The notes below the pieces were generated by a model. It was given only the letters and a program-made list of their open reading frames with translations, was not told where the DNA came from and searched no databases. Position numbers and translations under genes: made by a program. From NCBI GenBank assembly GCA_937949745.1, contig CALECM010000042.1, forward strand, positions 1-24,000: DNA of 24,000 nucleotides. The letters are read 5' to 3'. Positions 8,530-16,214 of this stretch are shown one piece after another. The first letter of the stretch is position 1, and the number at the start of each line of letters is the position of its first letter. This DNA comes from an uncultured Bacteroidales bacterium. GTDB lineage: Bacteria; Bacteroidota; Bacteroidia; Bacteroidales; WCHB1-69.

Positions 8530-10314
8530 TTATTTCAATAAAGCGATAATGTCTCCTTTGGATACCCGATCACCCTGATTTGCGAAAACATGGAGCAATT
8601 TTCCCGAAAAAAGGGATTTGATTTCTTCATTTCCGAAATAAGCGGAGATAAAACAGATAACATCACCTTCTTTGTATGAAGTCCCCACCGGCGGATTCTG
8701 AGATGGTTCATCCACGGCGAGTTCCCAGATCACCATACCGGATACGGTAGCGGTAACCGGTTTCAACGCAGGATCCTGTTCCATCATTTTTTCGGCCGCA
8801 CTTTTAGGGATTTTCTGATCTCCGGGTTCCTTTGTCGCAACAGGGGCGCATACCTGAACCCTTGCGGTTTCCACTTCTTTTTCGAAATTCCTCTTGGCCG
8901 CGCCGGATTTATAATCCTCATACTGGCGTTCATGCATGGCATACTCGAATAATTCTTCCTTATCCCGACCTTCGTCCCAGCCTTTTTCTTTCATCAACTC
9001 CCTGTATTTGGGTAAGTCATCCGGATAATTATCCTGCGGATTTCCCGTAAAGAACTCATACCCTTTTTCTTTCGCCAGCTCCACGATTTCCGGAGCCACG
9101 GTGCCGGGTAATTTTCCGGTTTTGCCGAGGATCATATCCCACATATTCTTATCCATATTGGAATAACGGGGTTTTCCCTGCGCCATTTGCAGGATATTCA
9201 TTAGCGCGATATTTTTCACGTACTGACTGTATGGAGTTACCAATGGCGGATTCCCCACTTTTGGCCAGACATATTCAACTTCCTCGAATAAGGATACCAG
9301 CAGGTCATCTTCACTCATTTCGGGCTTCCCGGCATTACGAAGGAAGGAATTTATACTACTGTTCACTCCTTTCAAATCCGCCATCATAGAACCCATCATC
9401 CCTCCTGGCAAACCGCTGCCGACCAGCAGTGACGTAGAAACTTTATTCTTAGGATCTATAAATAAGCCGAGAAAATCGTCCATAAAACTTTGCGTCAGTC
9501 TCCTGGCTTCCATATAAGCTTTCATATTGATCTCCGGCACTTCGAATCCGGCATCTTTAAGCATCGCCTGGATCGTGATCACATCCGGGTGTACCATTCC
9601 CCAGGAAAGCGGTTCCATGGCGACATCGATGATATCCGCCCCGTTTTTACAAACTTCCAGGATAGAAGCCACGGAAAAACCGGGTCCGCTATGACCGTGA
9701 TATTCCACGATAATATGGGGATATTTATCTTTAATCGCTTTGGTTAGTTTACCCAGCATTACCGGACGGCCCACACCGGCCATATCTTTCAACGCAATCT
9801 CATCCGTACCGAATTCCACCAGTTTGTCCACCACCTGCATATAATAATCCACAGTATGGATATCAGAATAGGTAATACTAAGCGCTCCCTGTGATATCAT
9901 GCCGGCTTCCTTGGCATATTTAACCGAAAGTTCAAGATTCCGGGGATCATTCAAACCGCAAAACGAACGCGCGATATCGACACCCTGCGCTTTCTTGACT
10001 TCAAACATCAGTTTACGTACATCCGCGGGAACAGGAAACATTCTCAGACCGTTCAGGGCACGCTCGAGCATAAGGGTTTTAATACCGGTTTCATTAAACG
10101 GTTTTACCCATTCCCTTACCGCGGTATTAGGATTTTCCCCATAAAGAAGATTGACTTGTTCGAAAGCTCCTCCATTGGTTTCTACACGGTCGAAACAACC
10201 CATATCGATGATGACCGGAGCAATCTGTTTTAACTGATCTACCCGAGGAACATATTTGCCGGAAGATTGCCACATATCCCGGTACAACAGGCAGAACTTA
10301 ATTTCTTTTTTCAT
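8530..10314 (-). CDS. Pyruvate/oxaloacetate carboxyltransferase (OadA/PycB-like alpha subunit) with degenerate biotinyl domain
   Basis: 594 residues. The N-terminal ~300 residues form a carboxyltransferase TIM barrel of the OadA/PycB/5S-transcarboxylase family, which moves CO2 between carboxybiotin and a keto acid. Visible active-site features are Asp13 in YRDMWQSS, the carboxylatable Lys176 in ALKDMAG, and the metal ligands His206 and His208 in YHGHSGPG. A conserved carboxylase domain follows (about 305-470), then a linker and a barrel-sandwich biotinyl-like domain (about 520-594). In that domain the usual EAMKMENEI reads SAYFGNEEI, so the biotin-accepting Lys is Phe560 and the domain cannot be biotinylated there. 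A separate carrier protein is a plausible partner; no carboxylase partner gene is adjacent. Annotation pipelines may call it oadA or pycB. It is divergent from parC and ends at a clear terminator. Confidence 0.88.
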   Translation of the reverse strand: MKKEIKFCLLYRDMWQSSGKYVPRVDQLKQIAPVIIDMGCFDRVETNGGAFEQVNLLYGENPNTAVREWVKPFNETGIKTLMLERALNGLRMFPVPADVRKLMFEVKKAQGVDIARSFCGLNDPRNLELSVKYAKEAGMISQGALSITYSDIHTVDYYMQVVDKLVEFGTDEIALKDMAGVGRPVMLGKLTKAIKDKYPHIIVEYHGHSGPGFSVASILEVCKNGADIIDVAMEPLSWGMVHPDVITIQAMLKDAGFEVPEINMKAYMEARRLTQSFMDDFLGLFIDPKNKVSTSLLVGSGLPGGMMGSMMADLKGVNSSINSFLRNAGKPEMSEDDLLVSLFEEVEYVWPKVGNPPLVTPYSQYVKNIALMNILQMAQGKPRYSNMDKNMWDMILGKTGKLPGTVAPEIVELAKEKGYEFFTGNPQDNYPDDLPKYRELMKEKGWDEGRDKEELFEYAMHERQYEDYKSGAAKRNFEKEVETARVQVCAPVATKEPGDQKIPKSAAEKMMEQDPALKPVTATVSGMVIWELAVDEPSQNPPVGTSYKEGDVICFISAYFGNEEIKSLFSGKLLHVFANQGDRVSKGDIIALLK

Positions 10315-10430
10315 AACTATTTAGTTTGTGATATAACCTTGAAAATTCGACCATTAGACAAGGGGTAGTATTGTAAGTTTAAACACCGCCGGATGCCGTT
10401 TGTTCGCGTACAAAAATATAATATTTTCCG

Positions 10431-10438
10431 TATCTTTG
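10431..10438 (+). promoter_or_regulatory. Bacteroidota -7 promoter element for parC
   Basis: TATCTTTG is a perfect TAnnTTTG match 29 bases before the ATG at 10468, which predicts a transcript start near 10445. A TTTG at 10399-10402 is too far upstream (28-base gap) to be a standard -33 element. This site argues against the longer parC frame starting at 10393, because that start codon would lie upstream of the promoter. The same octamer lies before ettA. Confidence 0.6.
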
Positions 10439-10467
10439 CAAATTATTACCCTGTTTTATCAACTTTT

Positions 10468-13212
10468 ATGGAAGAGAAAAAAGATAATCTGCCGGTTGAA
10501 CCCGATGACAAGTCCAACGCCCCTGAATCATTACCGGAAAACGCTGATTTACATAAAATTATCCATGTGCAATCCATGTTCGAAAATTGGTTCCTGGATT
10601 ACGCATCTTATGTAATTCTAGACCGCGCGCTGCCGGATGTGCTTGACGGACTGAAACCGGTGCAAAGACGTATCCTTCATTCCATGGACGAGTTGGAAGA
10701 CGGCCGGTATAATAAGGTGGCCAATATCATAGGAAACACCATGAAATACCATCCCCACGGAGACCGCTCTATCGGGGATGCCATCGTACAATTAGGACAG
10801 AAATTACTGACCATCGATACACAGGGAAACTGGGGTAATATACTTACGGGCGACAGCGCGGCGGCATCCCGTTATATTGAAGCGCGCCTGTCTAAACTTG
10901 CGCTGGAAGTAGTATTCAACCATAAAACCACCGAATGGCAGCTTTCCTACGACGGCAGAAACAAAGAGCCGATCGTACTTCCCGTAAAATTCCCGTTATT
11001 ACTGGCCCAGGGCGTGGAAGGTATCGCCGTGGGACTCGCAACCAAGATTTTACCGCATAACTTCAACGAATTACTGGACGCTTCCATTGCCATCCTTGAG
11101 AACCGTGATTTTGAGATCTATCCCGATTTTCCCACTTACGGTTCTGTGGACGTAAGCAAGTACAATGAAGGCATGCGGGGCGGACGGATCCGGAACCGTG
11201 CCAAGATCACGATCCTGGATAAAAAGACCTTGGTCATTAACGAAATCCCTTACGGCACCAATACCACCAAACTCATTAAGGATTCCATTACGCCTGCCAT
11301 CGAGAAGGGTAAACTGAAAATCAAAAAGATCGACGACAATACAGCGGGAAATGTGGAAATATTGCTCCACCTCCATCCCGGCGTATCCCCGGACCAGACC
11401 ATTGACGCATTATACGCTTTCACCGATTGTGAAATGTCGTATTCCATAAATGCCTGTGTACTGCATCAAGGGAAACCGGCATTTTTATCGGTAAAGGAAA
11501 TCCTGAGGATCAATACCGAAAATACCGTTAAGCTCTTGAAGAAAGAACTGGAGATATTATTACAGGAACTCGAAGGCCAGTGGCACTGGATATCCCTGGA
11601 AAAAATATTCTTTGAAAAAAGGATCTATAAAGAGCTGGAAAAAGACACCGATACCTGGGAAACCCAGGTGGCGAACATAGAAAAGGCTTTCGATCCTTAC
11701 CGGAAACTTTTCCGGAAAGAGATCACCAAAGAAGATGTGCTGAAATTATGTGAAAAACCTGTCCGGAAAATTTCGAAATTCGACATCAAAAAAGCGGAAG
11801 AGCAAATCGCGGATATCGAGATCAACATTGAAGAAGTAAAGAATCATCTGGAACACCTCATCGGTTATGCCATCAATTATTTCCGGCAACTCAGGAAAAA
11901 ATACGGGAAAGACCGGGACAGGAAAACGGAGATCAAGAATTTCGACGTGATCGTCGCTTCCACAGTAGCAGTGGCCAACCAGAAATTATATGTGGACCGC
12001 AAAGAAGGATTTGTGGGCACGGGATTGAAAAAAGATGAAAATGTGGAATATGTGGGCGATTGTTCCGATATCGACGAAATCATCGTATTTAATGAAGATG
12101 GTAAATTTACGGTACGGAAAGTATCGGAAAAGCATTTTTTCGGAAGGAATATTATTCATGTGGAGGTATTCAAAAGAAATGATGACCGGACCATATACAA
12201 CCTCATCTATTCCGACGGCCTGAACGGCACGGCCATGGTGAAAAGATTCGCGATCGGCGGCGTTACCAGGGATAAAGAGTATCAGCTAACCAAAGGCAAA
12301 GAAGGCTCCAAAGTATTATACCTTACTTCCAATCCTAACGGGGAAGCGGAGAAAGTGAAGATCTTCCTGAAAGCTAAACCGAAATTGAAAAAACTGCAAT
12401 TTGATTTCGATTTCAGTACATTAGCCATCAAAGGACGTTCGTCGCAGGGAAATATCCTTACGCGGAACCCGGTTCGTAAAGTGGAACTCATGGAAAAAGG
12501 CATTTCTACACTAAGCGCCATTAATATTTATTACGATCCTACCGTAATGAGACTCAATACGGAAGAGCGCGGAGAGTTACTGGGCGCTTTTAAAGAAGAT
12601 GATAAAATTATTTCCATCTATAAATCAGGCCATTACAGGGTTACGGGCTATGATATTTCCACGCATTTCGAAGATGATCTGCTCATTATCAAAAAACTGA
12701 CTCCCTATAAATTACTGACGGTTATCTACCGGAATAAAAAGGAGGATAAATATTTTATCAAGAGGTTCAAACCTGAAAATACCGAGAAAAAAATTGAATT
12801 CCTTGCCGTGGATAAAACGATAGAACTTCTCCATGTTTCCATCGATTATTATCCCCGTATCGAAATAAAATCCCTGAATAAGGCTAAAGAAACGGAAACG
12901 GAGATTCTAAATGTGGAAGAATACGTTGACGTTATGAGCATTAAGGCAAGGGGAAAACGCATCCAGACTCCAAACATTAAAAGTGTGGAATTTATCGAAC
13001 CCCTTCCTTATACCGAACCGGAAGAAGAAGCTTCCGGCGGGGATCCGGAAATAGCCGAAGAATCTGCGGAAGCAGAAGAAGAGGTAAAGGATATCGATAC
13101 TTCTATCGCCAAAGAGATTTTCGAAACGATCGAAGTAAGGAAAACGTTCAAGAAAAAAGAGAAACCGGAAAAAGATGACGAAGATAACGCGGAACAATTG
13201 TCGCTTTTTTAA
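10468..13212 (+). CDS. parC: DNA topoisomerase IV subunit A (type IIA, ParC/GyrA family)
   Basis: 914 residues from ATG 10468. This is the DNA-breaking and rejoining subunit that, with ParE, decatenates chromosomes. The N-terminal breakage-reunion domain opens with ALPDVLDGLKPVQRRIL. The catalytic tyrosine is Tyr136 in AAASRYIEARLS, preceded by the conserved Arg135. The quinolone-resistance region reads HPHGDRSIGDA, with Arg100 directly after the GD pair. A coiled-coil gate (about 360-490), a beta-pinwheel C-terminal domain without a recognisable GyrA box, and a strongly acidic tail ending EQLSLF follow, all as in Bacteroidota ParC. No parE is adjacent in this window. A cytochrome c peroxidase gene starts 7 bases after the stop, so the two are likely co-transcribed. 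The upstream in-frame ATG at 10393 was rejected because of the promoter element at 10431. Confidence 0.93.
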   Translation: MEEKKDNLPVEPDDKSNAPESLPENADLHKIIHVQSMFENWFLDYASYVILDRALPDVLDGLKPVQRRILHSMDELEDGRYNKVANIIGNTMKYHPHGDRSIGDAIVQLGQKLLTIDTQGNWGNILTGDSAAASRYIEARLSKLALEVVFNHKTTEWQLSYDGRNKEPIVLPVKFPLLLAQGVEGIAVGLATKILPHNFNELLDASIAILENRDFEIYPDFPTYGSVDVSKYNEGMRGGRIRNRAKITILDKKTLVINEIPYGTNTTKLIKDSITPAIEKGKLKIKKIDDNTAGNVEILLHLHPGVSPDQTIDALYAFTDCEMSYSINACVLHQGKPAFLSVKEILRINTENTVKLLKKELEILLQELEGQWHWISLEKIFFEKRIYKELEKDTDTWETQVANIEKAFDPYRKLFRKEITKEDVLKLCEKPVRKISKFDIKKAEEQIADIEINIEEVKNHLEHLIGYAINYFRQLRKKYGKDRDRKTEIKNFDVIVASTVAVANQKLYVDRKEGFVGTGLKKDENVEYVGDCSDIDEIIVFNEDGKFTVRKVSEKHFFGRNIIHVEVFKRNDDRTIYNLIYSDGLNGTAMVKRFAIGGVTRDKEYQLTKGKEGSKVLYLTSNPNGEAEKVKIFLKAKPKLKKLQFDFDFSTLAIKGRSSQGNILTRNPVRKVELMEKGISTLSAINIYYDPTVMRLNTEERGELLGAFKEDDKIISIYKSGHYRVTGYDISTHFEDDLLIIKKLTPYKLLTVIYRNKKEDKYFIKRFKPENTEKKIEFLAVDKTIELLHVSIDYYPRIEIKSLNKAKETETEILNVEEYVDVMSIKARGKRIQTPNIKSVEFIEPLPYTEPEEEASGGDPEIAEESAEAEEEVKDIDTSIAKEIFETIEVRKTFKKKEKPEKDDEDNAEQLSLF

Positions 13213-13218
13213 AATAAA

Positions 13219-14340
13219 ATGAAAACACGCCCGTATATTACCAGTTTGTTGTTATGGCTGACCGCATTAGTCATGCTATCCTCTTCCTGTAATCCACCGG
13301 TTGAAGAACCCTGGCAGGCTACTCCTTACAAACTGGATATTCCGAAATTTTTTCCTACCCGGCTTAATATTCCGGCCGACAATCCGCTGACCGTAGAGGG
13401 TGTGGAATTGGGTAAAGCTTTATTTAACGACGGAAGACTAAGCGGCTATCTCGGTAACGATCCCGATTCCCTGATGAGTTGCGCCACCTGTCATGTAAGA
13501 GGCAACGCTTATGATGTCGGGATGAACAATCCGAGATTCACCGACGGTGTTACGGTAGGACGTACCGGAATTCCCACTCCGCACAATGCCATGCCGCTAT
13601 ATAACCTGGTCTTTAACCATGAAGGTTATTTCTGGAACGGAATGATCCACAGTAATAATCCGAACAGCCATCAACGTACACTGGAAGATGTGGTTACGAT
13701 GGGCATCATCGCGCCCCATGAAATGAACAGCACGGTGGAGAAAACCGTCGCCGCGATCAAAAGCGTGAGTTATTATCCGGGCATGTTCAAAAAAGCTTTC
13801 GGCACGGAAGAGATCACCATGGAACGCATCGAAAAAGCGATCGCCCAGTATATCCGGACATTGGTTTCCGCCAATTCCAAATTCGACCGTTATATGCGCG
13901 GGGAAGAACAGTTAACACCACAGGAACTCAATGGCTATATACTTTTTACCACGGAAGAAGGAGCCGACTGTTTCCATTGCCACGGAGGCGCCGGAAGTCC
14001 GCTCTTTACGACCAATCTTTATTATAACAACGGTTTGGACGGTGTTTTCAACGACAACCGTGACAGGTATTCTTTCACGGGAAACCCGAAAGATAAAGGT
14101 TCATACCGGGCACCTTCCCTCCGCAATATCGAAGTTACGGCGCCTTACATGCATGACGGCCGGTTTAAAACGCTGGATGAAGTGTTGGAGTTTTATAATA
14201 TGGGACTGGTCAATTCTCCGTATATTAGTCCGCTGATGCACAAAATAAACCAGGGCGGAGCTATGCTCACTCCTTCCCAGATAGCCGATCTTAAAGCTTT
14301 TTTACTTACCCTCACCGATGACGAATTTATCGGCAGATAA
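13219..14340 (+). CDS. Di-heme cytochrome c peroxidase family lipoprotein
   Basis: 373 residues. It has a signal peptide and probable lipid-attachment Cys24 (LSSSC) and two c-type haem sites, Cys88-Ala-Thr-Cys91-His92 and Cys251-Phe-His-Cys254-His255. A candidate distal ligand is Met311 in APYMHDGRF. This is the bacterial cytochrome c peroxidase/MauG fold, which reduces hydrogen peroxide in the periplasm with electrons from small cytochromes or quinol-linked donors. The family also holds members that act on other substrates, so peroxide as the substrate is inferred. The Met ligand and the lack of a MauG-type Tyr at that place favour a peroxidase. The gene starts 7 bases after the parC stop, which suggests co-transcription with a housekeeping topoisomerase, an unexpected pairing. 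Confidence 0.9.
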   Translation: MKTRPYITSLLLWLTALVMLSSSCNPPVEEPWQATPYKLDIPKFFPTRLNIPADNPLTVEGVELGKALFNDGRLSGYLGNDPDSLMSCATCHVRGNAYDVGMNNPRFTDGVTVGRTGIPTPHNAMPLYNLVFNHEGYFWNGMIHSNNPNSHQRTLEDVVTMGIIAPHEMNSTVEKTVAAIKSVSYYPGMFKKAFGTEEITMERIEKAIAQYIRTLVSANSKFDRYMRGEEQLTPQELNGYILFTTEEGADCFHCHGGAGSPLFTTNLYYNNGLDGVFNDNRDRYSFTGNPKDKGSYRAPSLRNIEVTAPYMHDGRFKTLDEVLEFYNMGLVNSPYISPLMHKINQGGAMLTPSQIADLKAFLLTLTDDEFIGR

Positions 14341-14374
14341 GAATCCTTAATTCAAATAATTAATAACTAATAAT

Positions 14375-14914
14375 ATGAAAATCTATACCAAAAAAGGAGA
14401 CCGGGGTGAGACTTCATTAGCCGGGGGCGAAAGGATAAGCAAATGCACTCCCCTGTTGAATGCTTACGGATCCATAGATGAACTCAACTCGTCACTTGGC
14501 GTTCTCATCGCGGAATATCCTATACCGGAACTTACCCGGATACAGGATCAGCTCTTTACAGTAGCAGGTTTACTGGCGACGGAATGTGATCTTTGGGAAC
14601 GATATTGGAAGGACACGGACATCACCGCTTTCATCCAGGAAATGGAGAATAATATCGATTTATTTTCCCGGGACCTGCCTCCATTGAAAAGTTTTATCTT
14701 ACCGCAGGGATCCAGGGAGATAGCGCTGACACACATGAGCCGTACAATCTGCCGGAGAGCTGAAAGAGAGATAGCCGGATTATGCGTGCAGAAAGAAATT
14801 TATTATCCTTTATTACAATATGTCAACAGGTTATCCGATTTTTTATTTATTCTGGCACGGCATTTACACCAGAAAAATAATATCCCTGAAATCTACTGGA
14901 AATCAAATCAATAA
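14375..14914 (+). CDS. Cob(I)alamin adenosyltransferase, PduO type
   Basis: 179 residues. It transfers the adenosyl group of ATP to cob(I)alamin, making adenosylcobalamin, the cofactor of enzymes such as methylmalonyl-CoA mutase. Family marks are the N-terminal ATP-binding loop YTKKGDRGETSLAGGE (residues 4-19), AYGSIDELNSSLG (30-42), SRTICRRAERE (122-132) and the C-terminal VNRLSDFLFILARHLHQ (150-166). The middle helical stretch is a little divergent from typical PduO proteins, but all key motifs remain. It lies 34 bases after the peroxidase gene with no terminator between, so it is probably the third gene of the parC transcript. No other cobalamin or propionate gene is in the window. Confidence 0.92.
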   Translation: MKIYTKKGDRGETSLAGGERISKCTPLLNAYGSIDELNSSLGVLIAEYPIPELTRIQDQLFTVAGLLATECDLWERYWKDTDITAFIQEMENNIDLFSRDLPPLKSFILPQGSREIALTHMSRTICRRAEREIAGLCVQKEIYYPLLQYVNRLSDFLFILARHLHQKNNIPEIYWKSNQ

Positions 14915-14952
14915 AATTTACCACAACTGAACAATCCAATTAAAATTAATGT

Positions 14953-14960
14953 TATTTTCG
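14953..14960 (+). promoter_or_regulatory. Candidate -7 element for the DUF2795 gene
   Basis: TATTTTCG, followed by CAGC, matches the TAnnTTTG consensus at 7 of 8 fixed or free positions and lies 39 bases before the ATG at 15000. No clear -33 element was seen. It is consistent with separate transcription of the small gene downstream. Confidence 0.35.
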
Positions 14961-14999
14961 CAGCCCTAAAAAAAGATATTATTAACTGGATTTTTAGCG

Positions 15000-15221
15000 A
15001 TGTATTGGACACTAGAATTAGCTTCAAAATTAGAAGATGCCCCCTGGCCGGCAACTAAAGATGAATTGATCGACTATGCACTTCGTTCCGGGGCGCCGAT
15101 GGAGATCATTGAAAATTTACGGGAAATAGAAGACGAAGGGGAAGTTTACGATACCATTGAAGATCTATGGCCGGATTACCCTACAAAAGAAGACTTCTTT
15201 TTTCACGAAGACGAATATTAA
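15000..15221 (+). CDS. DUF2795 family small acidic protein
   Basis: 73 residues, very acidic, with no signal peptide or membrane segment. The sequence MYWTLELASKLEDAPWPATKDELIDYALRSGAP (quoted in part: EDAPWPATKDELIDYA) and the EDLWPDYPTKEDFFF tail match the small DUF2795 proteins, highly conserved in Bacteroidota and of unknown function. The fold is predicted helical. The gene stands alone, with a probable promoter before it and a strong terminator just after. Such a short protein with a dedicated promoter and terminator is probably well expressed, but its role cannot be read from the sequence. Confidence 0.88.
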   Translation: MYWTLELASKLEDAPWPATKDELIDYALRSGAPMEIIENLREIEDEGEVYDTIEDLWPDYPTKEDFFFHEDEY

Positions 15222-15223
15222 AC

Positions 15224-15250
15224 AAAAAGAGGCTTTAACGCCTCTTTTTT
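15224..15250. terminator. Bidirectional intrinsic terminator
   Basis: Perfect 10-bp inverted repeat AAAAAGAGGC / GCCTCTTTTT (15224-15233 and 15240-15249) with a TTTAAC loop, ending in a T-run on the plus strand and, through the A-run, on the minus strand. It sits between the stop of the DUF2795 gene (15221) and the stop of the DUF4249 gene (15270), which converge. Confidence 0.9.
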
Positions 15251-15269
15251 ATTTAGTTATCTCCTTTAC

Positions 15270-16196
15270 TTAATTATTCCGTACCCGTACCATTTGAGAC
15301 AAATTATATTCTCTACGGGTATAAGCGCCGAAAAGTCCGTATCCGTTTTGTATATTATTATAGGTTTTACCGGGTTCCATCAGAAAAGAAAATATGATAT
15401 CGTAATCGTTTAGTGAGGTTTCATACAGATAGCAATTCCGGTCGAGCTGCATAAAGTAGAATTTCGGCAACTCCGGAATATATTCCGGATCAAATTCAGA
15501 ATAATATAGAAAGGACAATCTTTGACCGTCTTTTCCGGCATCCGTAAAACAAAAATCCGATGTTTCTTCATCATAAAAATAGTGATGATCGTAATAATTG
15601 AGAGTATCCTCATGATAATACGAATCCCATATCATGTCAATATAGTAATACAATTCCGAAGAGAGAAAAGTATAGTAATTTTCTTCCCCGCGATAATCAT
15701 CCCAATGAATATACAGGTCGTAATGTTCATCCGCATAATATTCTCCCCAATGCGTATCCCCTTTCGCCAACCTTAACTCAGTGCGTAAATTGGTTTCGCG
15801 GAAATAAGGTACCTTGCAGGAAGAAAATACTTCCTTATAACCAGGGGCTGAAGCCTTGACATAATAGGTTTGTCCCTCCCTGATCCGGAATTCAGTTTGA
15901 GGTAAAATATATCTTTTCTTTTCGGGATTATATCTCATCCTGGTCCAGTGACTCCGGTCTGCGGATATTTCGACTACGGCATTCTCCACTTCTTTTATAT
16001 CCTTAACCGTATTATTTAAAAGTGGCTGGGAATTACTCAGATGCAAGTAGATCGTATCCGTCTGTGGACAAATGCGACTATACAAAACTAACCTGGGCAC
16101 GATATTCATATCTTTATTGATATCCACATCTTCCACACATGAATGGCAGAAAATGGTCAATAGTAGCAGGATATAAAACAGCTTGTTTATTTTCAT
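15270..16196 (-). CDS. DUF4249 family surface lipoprotein
   Basis: 308 residues. It has an N-terminal hydrophobic segment with probable lipid-attachment Cys20 (FCHSC). The body, with VPRLVLYSRICPQTD near residues 33-47 and repeated beta-strand patterns, matches the DUF4249 family, which in Bacteroidota is regularly encoded beside a TonB-dependent receptor. Here the receptor gene ends 18 bases upstream, so they form a pair. By analogy with SusD-like partners it may capture a substrate at the cell surface, but no ligand is known to me. Residues 153-215 are unusually rich in Tyr (16), Asp (10), Glu and His. It ends at a bidirectional terminator. Confidence 0.85.
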   Translation of the reverse strand: MKINKLFYILLLLTIFCHSCVEDVDINKDMNIVPRLVLYSRICPQTDTIYLHLSNSQPLLNNTVKDIKEVENAVVEISADRSHWTRMRYNPEKKRYILPQTEFRIREGQTYYVKASAPGYKEVFSSCKVPYFRETNLRTELRLAKGDTHWGEYYADEHYDLYIHWDDYRGEENYYTFLSSELYYYIDMIWDSYYHEDTLNYYDHHYFYDEETSDFCFTDAGKDGQRLSFLYYSEFDPEYIPELPKFYFMQLDRNCYLYETSLNDYDIIFSFLMEPGKTYNNIQNGYGLFGAYTRREYNLSQMVRVRNN

Positions 16197-16214
16197 AAAT
16201 ACATGGATCTATTA

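Noticed and set aside
10377..10384. Palindrome GTTTAAAC between the carboxyltransferase and parC
   Set aside because: Eight bases occur by chance at this frequency, and no second copy or linked operator was found.
10393..10467. An ATG at 10393 that would add 25 residues to ParC
   Set aside because: A perfect -7 element at 10431-10438 lies downstream of it, and the added residues do not resemble ParC N-termini; the ATG at 10468 fits better.
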